DNA of 44,354 bases from the NCBI GenBank assembly GCA_015711795.1, contig JACVJC010000003.1:1-44354 (forward strand). Reading direction: 5' to 3'. The notes beneath the pieces are model-generated. The model saw nothing but the letters and a program-made list of their open reading frames with translations. It had not been told where the DNA came from and made no database searches. Positions 24,422-32,751 of this stretch are shown in pieces (position 1 is the first letter of the stretch; every line of letters begins with the position of its first letter). The DNA comes from Candidatus Geothermocultor quzhuomuensis (GTDB lineage: Bacteria > Actinomycetota > Aquicultoria > Geothermocultorales > Geothermocultoraceae). The translations under genes and the position numbers were made by a program.

Positions 24422-25037
24422 CCTTTTCTAGCCTCTTTTTTCTTCGAAAGTGACGAAGAATAAAATAAATGATAATTAAGAGAACAATGACTCCCAAGCC
24501 GACCCTATTAATTATCTTCTTAACCAACTTCCAGTTTGCCCCAAAGAAATAGCCAAGAAGAGGAATAATGATAGACCAGATAACAGCTCCTAAAAAATCG
24601 TAGAGAAGGAATTTTTTATATTCCATCCCAGAAATACCGGCGACCAATGGGGCAAGAGCTCTTAAAAATGAGGTAAAACGGGCAATAAAGATGGTTATTG
24701 CTCCATGAATTTTAAAGTATTTTTCAGCCCACTTCAACTTTCGAGGAGAAATTAACCAATAGCCAAATTTATCTATCAGCGGACGCCCACCTTTTCGACC
24801 AATTAAATAACCCACATTGTCACCAAAGACAGCGCCAAAGAAAGCTAACAAAATGATGTAAGAAATCTCAAGATGACCTTGAGCAGCAAAGAAACTTGCT
24901 ATGACAATGACTGTTTCGCCAGGGGCTACTAAACCTAAAAAAGCTGAATTTTCTAAAAAAGTAAACAAAAAAACGAGGTAATAGCCATAGTTTTTAAAAT
25001 AAGGTGAAAGAAACTTAACTATCTCTTCAGCAGTCAT
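24414..25037 (-). CDS. DedA-family membrane protein
   Basis: 207 aa with about five membrane segments. The family motifs are present: LENSAFLGLVAPGETVIVIA (E..G...PGE), FGDNVGYLIGRKGG and the second FIARFTSFLRALAPLVAGIS with the essential Arg residues. DedA proteins are lipid scramblases or flippases in recent work, needed for undecaprenyl phosphate or phospholipid recycling and membrane potential. Which substrate this copy uses cannot be read from sequence. It lies 9 bp after nadC and overlaps birA, but there is no obvious functional tie to either. Confidence 0.9.
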   Translation of the reverse strand: MTAEEIVKFLSPYFKNYGYYLVFLFTFLENSAFLGLVAPGETVIVIASFFAAQGHLEISYIILLAFFGAVFGDNVGYLIGRKGGRPLIDKFGYWLISPRKLKWAEKYFKIHGAITIFIARFTSFLRALAPLVAGISGMEYKKFLLYDFLGAVIWSIIIPLLGYFFGANWKLVKKIINRVGLGVIVLLIIIYFILRHFRRKKRLEKVV

Positions 25038-25046
25038 CCATCACCT

Positions 25047-25886
25047 CTAAGTAATTATTTCTAAGGAAATATCGATTGGATGAGCTTTAAGGGTAATTGC
25101 CCCTAGAGAAATGGAGTCAACTCCTATCTTTGCAACCTCCTCAACATTTTCAAAACTAATCCCACCAGAAGCTTCTACCAATGCTTTTTTACTAATTAAC
25201 TTGACAGCCCTTCTCATTGTTTTAATATCCATATTATCAAGCATAATGACATCAGCCCCACTCTCTAAAGCTTCCTTGACTTCTTTTAAATCTTCTGCTT
25301 CAACCTCAATTTTTCTTCGGGAATATCGTTTTTTAACTCTCGAAACTGCTTCACAAATCCCTCCAGCCAGTTTTATATGGTTATCTTTTATTAAAATGCC
25401 ATCAAATAAGCCAAAACGATGATTCTTACCTCCACCAATTTTTACTGCATACTTCTCAAGTTTGCGCAGACCAGGTAAAGTCTTCCTGGTATCAAGGATA
25501 GTTACCCCATAAGGTTCAACTTTCTCCACAAATTTTGCTGTTAAAGTAGCAATCCCTGAAAGGTGCTGTAAAAAGTTAAGGGCTGTTCTTTCCCCCGCTA
25601 AAATCGCTGAAGCTAAACCCTCTAAGGAAGCAATCATTTGCCCTTTGCGCATAACTTCTCCATCTTTTAAAAAAGGGGAAAATTTTATTCCTTTATCCAA
25701 TAACTCAAAAACTCTCTTTGCTACCTCGATTCCAGCTAAAATTCCTGTTTCACTAGGAATTATGACAGCTCTTCCCCTTTGGCCTTTACTTAAAAGAGCC
25801 CTAGATGTAATATCTCCTTCCTTTGAAAGGTCTTCCTCTAATGCATTTTTTATAACTTTATCAAGATAAGCCTGGTTTAAAAGCAT
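25047..25886 (-). CDS. nadC: Nicotinate-nucleotide diphosphorylase (carboxylating)
   Basis: 279 aa quinolinate phosphoribosyltransferase. It joins quinolinate and PRPP to nicotinate mononucleotide with loss of CO2. The signatures are EEDLSKEGDITS at the N-terminus, GERTALNFLQHLSGIAT (about 97-113), TILDTRKTLPGLRKLEKYA, GGGKNHRFGLFDGILIKDNH, and the phosphate loop region ASGGISFENV. Only one other NAD gene, nadB, is in the window, and nadA must be elsewhere. It is first gene of nadC-dedA-birA. Confidence 0.96.
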   Translation of the reverse strand: MLLNQAYLDKVIKNALEEDLSKEGDITSRALLSKGQRGRAVIIPSETGILAGIEVAKRVFELLDKGIKFSPFLKDGEVMRKGQMIASLEGLASAILAGERTALNFLQHLSGIATLTAKFVEKVEPYGVTILDTRKTLPGLRKLEKYAVKIGGGKNHRFGLFDGILIKDNHIKLAGGICEAVSRVKKRYSRRKIEVEAEDLKEVKEALESGADVIMLDNMDIKTMRRAVKLISKKALVEASGGISFENVEEVAKIGVDSISLGAITLKAHPIDISLEIIT

Positions 25887-26118
25887 CTTCTTAGCTTATC
25901 TCCTTTGCGCCTGAGAGATAATCCCAAAAAGTAAAACTCCAAGTTCCTGTCCACTGAATCCTAAAAGTTCTTAAATTCGAATATCGAAATTCTAAATTCA
26001 AATGTTCCAAACCTTGCTTTGAATTTCGGTTATTTGGATTTTGCACTTGTTTAGAATTTGGTGCTTAAGATTTTAACTTTGACCAACTCCCTTTTTATTT
26101 AAAGATATTTATTTAAAG
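25887..26118. repeat. Intergenic region with an A/T-rich dispersed-repeat-like element
   Basis: Two things stand out. At 25901-25920 the minus strand reads TATCTCTCAGGCGCAAAGGA, like the 3' part of a glycine riboswitch aptamer, but I cannot find its GGAGAGA partner upstream. From about 25970 to 26070 there is a long alternating run (TTCGAATATCGAAATTCTAA ... TTTAGAATTTGGTGCTTAAG) with CGAAATT/AATTTCG arms. It resembles a widespread intergenic repeat in environmental bacterial genomes. No gene is visible. Confidence 0.4.
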
Positions 26119-26220
26119 ATATGTTATAACAAAAGAGCTTTGTTTGCCTAAGGTAATTTATGTCTCACGTATATGTTATGTAAAAGAGCTTGAGTTTGCT
26201 TTAGGTGATTCATGCTTCAT
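26119..26220. repeat. Tandem degenerate duplication, about 51 bp x 2
   Basis: 26119-26170 and 26171-26220 share ATATGTTAT..(G)TAAAAGAGCTT..GTTTGC..TAGGTRATT at matching spacing. The two copies are about 75-80% alike by eye and run directly up to the nadB stop codon. This looks like an old tandem duplication, with no coding sense. Confidence 0.6.
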
Positions 26221-27810
26221 CTATTTCTTTTTAAAAATAAAGTGTTTGCGCCAAGCTTTCCTTTGCTTAGGAAAATCTTCTCGGAAATGAACCCCTCTTG
26301 ACTCTTTTCTTTTCAAAGCCGCTTCAGTAATCAACTTAGCCACAATTAATAAATTCTTAAATTCAAAAGTCTCAACGGTATTAGCTTCAAAATCAAAAAC
26401 TTCAGCAAGAGAATTTATTACTTCAATTGCTTCTTTAAGACTTTTCTCACTCCTCACCACTCCAACCTTTTGGGTCATTGTTTTTTGGAGAATCTCTTTC
26501 TTTTCTTTAAAATCAAAAAAGCCACTCTTCATCTTAACCTCTGAGGAAATTCGAATCTTTTCTAAGGCTTCTCTATTTGAATCAAGATTTTCTAATAAAA
26601 AGTCCATGATTCTCTTGCTAAAAACGAGCCCCTCTAAAAGAGAATTACTAGCTAAGCGATTGGCACCATGAACAAAGGTTGCAGCAACTTCTCCGCAAGC
26701 AAAAAGACCTTCAAGATTAGTTTTTCCATTTAAGTCTGTTTTCACTCCTCCAATGAAAAAGTGAGCCGCAGGAGATACAGGAATTAAATCACGAGCCAAA
26801 TTAAAACCACTTTCCCGACACCTCTGCCAAATAGTTGGAAAATGACTCTTTAGCTTTTCTTCTGGCAAATGAGTTGCATCAAGAAAAACATGGTCAGTTT
26901 GGCACCTTTCCATTGCTTTAATCATCTCTCTAACCACGACATCACGAGGAGCCAGTTCCGCTAAAGGATGAGCCTTAACCATAAATCGCTTACCCAAGCA
27001 ATCCCTCAAATAAGCTCCCTCTCCTCGAATAGCTTCGGTAATGAGAAAGCGAGGGGAACGCTCTTCATCGAGAGCAGTTGGATGAAATTGAAAAAACTCC
27101 ATATCGGCTAATTCCGCCCCTGCCCGATAAGCCATGGCAATCCCATCACCAGTTACAATTTGTGGGTTAGTAGTTACTTCGTAAACCTGCCCTGCTCCTC
27201 CCGAAGCTAAGATGACAGCTGAACCAAAAAAAGCCTTAAAGCTTTGAGTAGCTAAATCAAAGGCAAGAACACCAACACATTTACTATTATGAGTCAAAAT
27301 GTCAACTGCAAAAACTCTCTCCTTGACTTCCAAACCAGCACACATCTTGACTTTTCTCATCAAAACCTTCTCAATCTCGCTTCCTGTCGCATCACCTGAA
27401 TGAATAATCCGAGCAATTGAGTGCCCTCCCTCTCTAGTTAAACTGATTTCCCCTTCTATGCGATCAAAATCCGCTCCCATCTCTACCAGTTCTTTAATCC
27501 TCAAAGGTCCCTCACTAACAAGAACCTTAACCGCTTTTTTGTCACACAAACCATCACCAGCCTCAACAGTATCCTTAAAATGAAGAGCAGGTGAGTCTTT
27601 TTCTGAAATAGCTCCAGCAACTCCGCCTTGCGCATACCAAGTTGTTGTTTCTTTAACATCACCTTTAGTAATAAGGAGGGTTTTGAAGATGCCACAGGCT
27701 TTTAAAGCGGCGGAAAGCCCAGCAATGCCGCTCCCAACAATAATGACATCATAAAAAGACTTTTCGAGCTTATCTGTATCAAAATTACTTAAATAACGTG
27801 GGATGTTCAT
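26221..27810 (-). CDS. nadB: L-aspartate oxidase
   Basis: 529 aa flavoprotein that oxidises aspartate to iminoaspartate for quinolinate synthesis. The FAD-binding start is DVIIVGSGIAGLSAALKA. TTWYAQGGVAGAI, REGGHSIARIIHSGDATG (about 130-147), FHPTALDEERSPRFLITEA, IRGEGAYLRD and LASNSLLEGLVFSKRI are all L-aspartate oxidase landmarks, and the C-terminal helical domain is complete. Its partner NadA is not here. The gene stands alone between a PAS-GGDEF gene and the nadC-dedA-birA operon, separated from nadC by 334 bp that contain repeats. Confidence 0.96.
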   Translation of the reverse strand: MNIPRYLSNFDTDKLEKSFYDVIIVGSGIAGLSAALKACGIFKTLLITKGDVKETTTWYAQGGVAGAISEKDSPALHFKDTVEAGDGLCDKKAVKVLVSEGPLRIKELVEMGADFDRIEGEISLTREGGHSIARIIHSGDATGSEIEKVLMRKVKMCAGLEVKERVFAVDILTHNSKCVGVLAFDLATQSFKAFFGSAVILASGGAGQVYEVTTNPQIVTGDGIAMAYRAGAELADMEFFQFHPTALDEERSPRFLITEAIRGEGAYLRDCLGKRFMVKAHPLAELAPRDVVVREMIKAMERCQTDHVFLDATHLPEEKLKSHFPTIWQRCRESGFNLARDLIPVSPAAHFFIGGVKTDLNGKTNLEGLFACGEVAATFVHGANRLASNSLLEGLVFSKRIMDFLLENLDSNREALEKIRISSEVKMKSGFFDFKEKKEILQKTMTQKVGVVRSEKSLKEAIEVINSLAEVFDFEANTVETFEFKNLLIVAKLITEAALKRKESRGVHFREDFPKQRKAWRKHFIFKKK

Positions 27811-27887
27811 TTAAAAATTATCCTCAAAAAAGATAAGACTATTTTAAGATAATTTAACGAGAAGTAAAATTCGCTCTTAAGCTCAAG

Positions 27888-28796
27888 TTACGAATTACAT
27901 GTCACGCGATTTCGACCAGAAGTCTTGCTTTGATACATAAGTTCATCTACTCTTTTAATTATTGTATCAACTGTGTCGTTTGCTCGTGCGAGCGTAGCAC
28001 CAATAGAGATAGTCGTTTGAATGACATTTGTCCCTACCCTAAGTCTTGATTGTTCAACAAGAACACGAAGTTTATTAGCAATAGAACATAGCTGCTCCTG
28101 GTTGACATTTGCAATAATTGCTACAAATTCTTCTCCACCCCATCGGCATACAATGTCGAACAATCTAAGATTGCTTAACAACGTCCTCGCCACCATCTTT
28201 AACAATTTGTCCCCAACATCGTGACCATAGGCATCATTAACTTTTTTAAAGTAATCGATATCAAGGAAAAGAACCCCAAATGGCCAACCATACCTATGCA
28301 TCTCTTCAAGCTTGCCATTTAGTTGTACCTCCAAATAGCGCCTGTTTCCTAACTCGGTAAGAGGGTCAATTAAAGCCATTTTCCGAAGCTCTTCAATATC
28401 TGCATAAGCAGCAACCTTAGGTGAGTAGTCAATGAATGTCTCAACCGCACCAACAATATGTCCATTCCCGTCTTTCATTGAAACTGCACTTACCAAAACA
28501 GGTACTCGATGCCCCTCTTTATGAAGAAGATAAATTTCTCGATGAGGTGCACCCCCTTTGATAATTGCTTTGACAAATGGACAGTCTTCTGTACCACAAA
28601 GACTAGCTCCTCGCTCATCGACATGGACTAAAACATTGTCTGAACAACGCGTTCCCAATACTTCCTCACTTTTGTAGCCTGTGATCTTCTCAGCACCTTT
28701 GCTCCAATAGGTAATTCTCCCCTCGCCGTCGAGGGTGAATACTCCTTCATATAAACTATCTAAAAGATTTTTGCAAAACTCACTGATTGACATCAC
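27888..28796 (-). CDS. PAS-GGDEF diguanylate cyclase
   Basis: 302 aa. A PAS domain (about 8-125) of the type with three conserved cysteines (C51, C67, C72; VHVDERGASLCGTEDCPFV) precedes a GGDEF domain (about 140-300). The catalytic motif is GGEEF at 220-224. An RxxD inhibitory site (R211-D214) lies exactly five residues before it, so c-di-GMP should feed back on the enzyme. DIDYFKKVNDAYGHDVGD is the substrate-binding helix. No transmembrane helix, so probably cytoplasmic. The PAS ligand is unknown. It is monocistronic, 77 bp from nadB. No EAL or HD-GYP phosphodiesterase is in the window. Confidence 0.93.
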   Translation of the reverse strand: MMSISEFCKNLLDSLYEGVFTLDGEGRITYWSKGAEKITGYKSEEVLGTRCSDNVLVHVDERGASLCGTEDCPFVKAIIKGGAPHREIYLLHKEGHRVPVLVSAVSMKDGNGHIVGAVETFIDYSPKVAAYADIEELRKMALIDPLTELGNRRYLEVQLNGKLEEMHRYGWPFGVLFLDIDYFKKVNDAYGHDVGDKLLKMVARTLLSNLRLFDIVCRWGGEEFVAIIANVNQEQLCSIANKLRVLVEQSRLRVGTNVIQTTISIGATLARANDTVDTIIKRVDELMYQSKTSGRNRVTCNS

Positions 28797-28859
28797 TCAA
28801 AAACCTCTAATGATAAGCTGATTAAAGCAGGAATAATAGCTCAAAGTTAGGATATTATA

Positions 28860-28998
28860 TCACTCATTCTCTTTTAGTTGAAACACTTTAGCTGAGCATT
28901 CATTTACATCTTTATCTGCCGCCATTCCACAACAAAAAGTAATTACCTTTTGTTTCATCCATTGGTTCATAAAATTTGCAGTCTTTGCATGTCGCCAT
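28860..28998 (-). pseudogene. Small cysteine-rich protein with a homopolymer frameshift
   Basis: Read on the minus strand, ATG at 28998 gives MATCKDCKFYEPMDETKGNY and then F, before a run of five T shifts the frame. With four T the frame continues CCGMAADKDVNEC...SAKVFQLKENE and stops at 28860, for a total of 45 aa. The repaired product has a CxxC near the start and C22, C23 and C34. The N-terminus strongly resembles the small [4Fe-4S] subunits of glycyl radical enzymes of the benzylsuccinate synthase type and related small iron-sulfur proteins, from memory. As written, the product ends after 28 residues. AAGGGAAG precedes the ATG at about 11 bp. Either a decayed gene or a consensus error in a T run. 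No glycyl radical enzyme is nearby. Confidence 0.6.
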
Positions 28999-29158
28999 TT
29001 TTTATTCGCTTCCCTTATGAAAATTTGCAATAAACTTTTTTATTCAAAAACAAGAAAATCGTAAATAGGAAATAAAAACAAAATAAAAAGATAAACTAGG
29101 GAAATTAAAATTGGACTTCTCCTATGGTCATTGGGACTCTCTGACCTTGAAAAAAGCG

Positions 29159-29346
29159 CTAGTCTTTCTTTGAACCACTTGGGCAGGAGGGCTCTTTTTG
29201 ACACTGTTCAAGAAGGACTATATCAACCAGGTCTCCCCTAAATTCTCTGTCATCAAGTAGCTTTTTTACAAAAGCCTCTCTTTCCTTCTTAGTTAAAGCT
29301 CTAAAGCCGTCCCAAATACTTTTGCTGTCGCTTCTCTTGTAGTCAT
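29159..29346 (-). pseudogene. Small ORF with one-base deletion just after its start
   Basis: An open frame on the minus strand ends at 29159 and reads YKRSDSKSIWDGFRALTKKE...REAFVKKLLDDREFRGDLVD IVLLEQCQKEPSCPSG, a helical, charged, protein-like sequence. It has no ATG, GTG or TTG of its own. The ATG at 29346, 7 bp after GAGGAG, is one base out of phase. Restoring one base in the codon after the ATG joins the two and gives about 63 aa. It may be a small regulatory or antitoxin-like protein, but I do not recognise the family. The next gene downstream (28860-28998) is also frameshifted. Confidence 0.55.
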
Positions 29347-29589
29347 AATTAATCTCCTCAGCCTTTATTAACTTATAACAAACTTTAATATAATGGTTTA
29401 CAGCAACTTAGATAAGACTTTCTTAATCTTTTGCTAATTTCGTTACCAATTCATTAGTAAGGGCTCTAAATGAAGAGGTAATAATTTACCACCAAATAGC
29501 CTACCCCAAGTCTCCTTGAGTTTTAGTTTTTGCCCCACTCACAATTTACCGTTCACTACCTGGCCGCCACTAGCTGTGCCTTCAGGCAG

Positions 29590-29619
29590 AAAAAAACAAA
29601 AAGCCCTAACGGCCTTTCT
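29590..29619 (-). terminator. Intrinsic terminator of initiator tRNA
   Basis: Immediately 3' of tRNA-fMet on the minus strand, AAAGGCC-GTTA-GGGCTTT forms a GC-centred stem with one bulged base, followed by TTTTTGTTTTTTT. Position and T run fit a Rho-independent terminator for the tRNA transcript. Confidence 0.65.
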
Positions 29620-29625
29620 TCTTTC

Positions 29626-29700
<75 letters not shown>

Positions 29701-29708
29701 CCATCAAA

Positions 29709-29738
29709 ACTATAACTCATTACTAGTGAATTGTTCAA
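29709..29738 (-). promoter_or_regulatory. Promoter of tRNA-fMet
   Basis: Minus strand TTGAAC (29738-29733), 18-bp spacer, TATAGT (29714-29709). Nine bases separate the -10 from the mature tRNA 5' end, as expected for a tRNA gene with a very short leader. Confidence 0.6.
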
Positions 29739-30063
29739 ATTAAACCTAAAGTTAAGGTTTCTTAAATTATTTAAAAATTTTGTTGCTTTACTTTACCCTT
29801 GTTTCTATTTTGTTCCCTTGTCAGCTTGGAAGCTTACTTGCTATTCCTTGACTCTTGCTTGCTCACCCACTTTTTAATCTTTCCCAAGTGGGAAAAATTA
29901 TAAAATGATTAAATCTCCTCACCTTAATCCTCTCCCAAAAGAGGGACTAGCCACTAATGAGGAGTTGGCGTTTCAGGTTCAGCACTTCAACACCACTACA
30001 TACCAATTTTATCCTAGCACAAAACTTTACAAAAGGCAAAAAATGTTGTAATTTAGAGGGACA
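29739..30063. other. Intergenic region with a common-type repeat fragment
   Basis: Between tRNA-fMet and the NlpC/P60 gene I see no small gene. The segment around 29915-29975 (CTCACCTTAATCCTCTCCC followed by AAAAGAGGG) is the kind of short A/C-rich palindromic repeat found scattered in intergenic DNA of many bacteria. It contains a CCTCTCCCAAAAGAGGG-like arm pair. Confidence 0.35.
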
Positions 30064-31254
30064 ATGGAACAAAAAGTCAATTCAAAAAATTCACTCATGA
30101 AGCAAAAAAAGAGGTTTTTTTTCATCTTTATTCAATTAACAATATTTTTACTAACCTTTCTTCTCCCTTCGCTGACTTTTTCTCTTCCCCAGATACCAAT
30201 CCACCAAGAAATTACAATGAAACAAATTGAGCTGGAAAAAGCTAAGGAGGAACTTTCCTTGCTTGAAACAGAACTAGAAATTGCTGTTGAAGCATATAAT
30301 GCAGCCCAAATGGAACTTCTACAAACTCAAGCCAGCTTAGCTACGACAAAGCTGAACTATGAAAGTGTTAAAGAAGAATATCAAAGGCAAACTGAGATCC
30401 TCAATCAAAGAGTAAAAATTATTTATAAAGAAGGGGATATCCAGTATCTCGAAGTTCTTTTAAATACCAAAGGATTTATTGATTTCATTAGGCGCCTTCA
30501 TTTTCTCTTGGAAATTGGGGAAGCAGACGCTAAATTTCTCAAAAGAATCAATGAAGAAAAAGATAGGCTCGATAAAATTAAAATGGAGTTAGAGCAGTTA
30601 GAAGAGAAACAAGCTTTAGTTAAAGATAGAATTGAAGCTAAGAAAAGTGAGATTGAAATGAAGATTGCTGAAAAAGAAGCCTATATGAAAACCCTCTCTC
30701 AAGATATTCAATTGCTTCTCCAGCAAGAAGCATTAATGAAAGAGAAAGAAAGAGAAAAAATCAAGGATCAAGTTGATCAGCTAATCAAAGACCTTAACAT
30801 CTCCATTCCTGAAGGAAGTGTCGTTTTCACTGCCCTAAGATATCTGGGGGTTCCTTACCTCTGGGCTGGTGAAAATCCTGAAACTGGCTTTGACTGTTCA
30901 GGCTTGGTTAAATATGTTTTTGCCTTACATGGAGTTGATCTTCCCCATTACAGTGGAGCTCAATTTCAATTAGGTATTAATGTTGATAATATTGAAGACC
31001 TCCAACCAGGAGACTTAGTATTTTTTGGTAACCCCGTTCACCATGTTGGCATTTATATGGGGAGTGGTTACTTCATTCATGCTCCTCAATCTGGAGACTT
31101 CGTGAGAGTTACCCGTTTAAGTGAAAGAGTGGATTATGCAGGGGCTAGAAGAATCTTTGCTCCTCCTCTTTTTGAATTTCCAACTAGTGAGGTTCCAACA
31201 AGTGGATCTTATCTAAGGGAGGTACCTACTAGCTCTGTGATTCCATTTCCATAA
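30064..31254 (+). CDS. Secreted NlpC/P60 peptidoglycan endopeptidase with coiled coil
   Basis: 396 aa. Residues 1-41 are a signal peptide or anchor (basic start, then a run of hydrophobic residues 19-40). Residues 50-240 form a long coiled coil like the N-terminal part of CwlO/PcsB-type hydrolases. The C-terminal domain (about 252-370) is NlpC/P60, with catalytic Cys in TGFDCSGLV (C278), His in HHVGIYMGSG (H327) and a polar third residue near H339. It cuts peptide stems in the cell wall outside the membrane. In relatives such coiled coils are controlled by FtsEX. No ftsEX is seen here. The tail (PTSEVPTSGS...EVPTS) is a short Pro/Thr/Ser repeat. Ribosome site GAGGG before ATG; it opens a plus-strand run with tldD and tldE. 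Confidence 0.93.
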   Translation: MEQKVNSKNSLMKQKKRFFFIFIQLTIFLLTFLLPSLTFSLPQIPIHQEITMKQIELEKAKEELSLLETELEIAVEAYNAAQMELLQTQASLATTKLNYESVKEEYQRQTEILNQRVKIIYKEGDIQYLEVLLNTKGFIDFIRRLHFLLEIGEADAKFLKRINEEKDRLDKIKMELEQLEEKQALVKDRIEAKKSEIEMKIAEKEAYMKTLSQDIQLLLQQEALMKEKEREKIKDQVDQLIKDLNISIPEGSVVFTALRYLGVPYLWAGENPETGFDCSGLVKYVFALHGVDLPHYSGAQFQLGINVDNIEDLQPGDLVFFGNPVHHVGIYMGSGYFIHAPQSGDFVRVTRLSERVDYAGARRIFAPPLFEFPTSEVPTSGSYLREVPTSSVIPFP

Positions 31255-31305
31255 ACTCCCCTTTTATAAATTTTCTTAATTTAAGTTAGAAATAATTTAT
31301 GTAAA

Positions 31306-32751
31306 ATGAGAAGCCTAATTCAACTTGCTTTAGACAATGCATCTTTCTATGGTACAAGTTACGCTGACATTCGAATAGTCAATGAAAAAACAGAATCAAT
31401 CTCCGTCCGAAATGGACGAATTGAAGAAATCTCTTATCACTTAAACCAAGGCTTTGGTATAAGAATACTCTATAATGGGAGCTGGGGTTTTGCTAGTTCT
31501 TTCCGACTTGAAAAAAAAGAAATTGAAAGAATAACCAAATTAGCTATCAAGATAGCCAAAGCAAGTTCTCGCTTAAAAAGAGAAGATATTACCCTCCCCC
31601 ATCAAGAAGCCTATCAAGATACTTATCGCTCCCAATATCTAATTAACCCTTTCTCAGTGCCAATTGAAAAAAAACTGGAAATTTTACTCGCCGCTGATAG
31701 CCAAATGAGAAAAGGATCAAAAAAAATCAAGCTTACCCAAAGCCAAATTCAATCACTTTCAAAAAAGCAAATTTTTGCTAACACTGAGGGCTCGTTGATC
31801 GAACAAGAAATCATTGCCTGCGGAGGTGGAATTGCTGCTACAGCTGTTGATGGTTTTGAGGTTCAGAGAAGATCCTATCCTAATTCTTTTGGTGGAAACT
31901 ATTCAACTCAAGGTTTTGAATTTGTCCAATCTCTTAAACTAGAAGAAAATGCTGAACGAATAGCCCAAGAAGCTGAAGCCCTTCTAAAAGCTCCCGAATG
32001 TCCCACAATTAAAACTACAGTTATTCTTGACTCAAGCCAAATGGCTCTCCAAATTCATGAGTCGATTGGTCATCCTACTGAACTCGACAGAGTTTTAGGG
32101 ATGGAAGCCTCCTTCGCTGGAACTAGCTTTGTCACCTTAGATAAAATTGGCAATTTTCAATATGCTTCGGAAATTGTTAACATCACTGCTGATGCTACTT
32201 TAAAGGGGGGAATGGGTTCCTTTGGCTACGATGATGAAGGAGTAAAAGCCCAGAAAGTTGAAATTATTAAAAATGGTCTTCTTTTAAATTGTTTGTCTTC
32301 CCGTGAAACAGCTTCAGTCATCGGGGGAAAAAGTAATGGTACTGCTCGAGCTGATGGATGGAACCGAATCCCCATCGTTAGAATGACCAATATTAATTTA
32401 GAACCCGGAGATGCTAGGCTTGAAGAAATTATCTCAGACACAAAAGAAGGATTATACCTTGAAACTAACAAGAGCTGGAGTATCGACGATAAACGCTTAA
32501 ATTTTCAATTTGCAATGGAAATGGCGAGAGAAATAAAAAATGGAAAATTGGGCAGAATTTATAAAAATGCTAACTACACAGGGATAACCCCTCAATTTTG
32601 GTGCTCTTGTGATGCAATTGCTAATAAAAAAGATTGGCAGCTTTGGGGTGTTTTAAACTGCGGAAAAGGCGAACCAGAACAAGTAATGGAAGTTGGTCAT
32701 GGAACCCCTCCTGCCCGATTTCGAAATGTCCAAGTGGGATTAAGAAAATGA
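31306..32751 (+). CDS. tldD: TldD metallopeptidase subunit
   Basis: 481 aa. TldD/TldE is a heterodimeric zinc protease that degrades unfolded peptides and, in known systems, matures microcin B17 and other ribosomal peptides. The zinc motif HESIGHPTELD gives H251, E252 and H256. The third ligand is C452 in VLNCGKGEPEQ, matching E. coli TldD. GGKSNGTARADGWNRIPIVR is another family block. The active site is complete. The TGA stop overlaps the ATG of tldE by 4 bp (ATGA), so the two subunits are co-translated. Substrate unknown: no precursor peptide gene or RiPP enzyme is visible in the window. The ribosome site before the ATG is poor. Confidence 0.96.
   Translation: MRSLIQLALDNASFYGTSYADIRIVNEKTESISVRNGRIEEISYHLNQGFGIRILYNGSWGFASSFRLEKKEIERITKLAIKIAKASSRLKREDITLPHQEAYQDTYRSQYLINPFSVPIEKKLEILLAADSQMRKGSKKIKLTQSQIQSLSKKQIFANTEGSLIEQEIIACGGGIAATAVDGFEVQRRSYPNSFGGNYSTQGFEFVQSLKLEENAERIAQEAEALLKAPECPTIKTTVILDSSQMALQIHESIGHPTELDRVLGMEASFAGTSFVTLDKIGNFQYASEIVNITADATLKGGMGSFGYDDEGVKAQKVEIIKNGLLLNCLSSRETASVIGGKSNGTARADGWNRIPIVRMTNINLEPGDARLEEIISDTKEGLYLETNKSWSIDDKRLNFQFAMEMAREIKNGKLGRIYKNANYTGITPQFWCSCDAIANKKDWQLWGVLNCGKGEPEQVMEVGHGTPPARFRNVQVGLRK

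Noticed and set aside
30026-30054. TTTACA-17-TAATTT as promoter of the NlpC/P60 gene
   Set aside because: The predicted start would fall after the ribosome site, almost at the ATG.
32634-32747. Upstream extension of tldE
   Set aside because: It lies inside tldD in another frame; the ATGA overlap at 32748 is the natural start.
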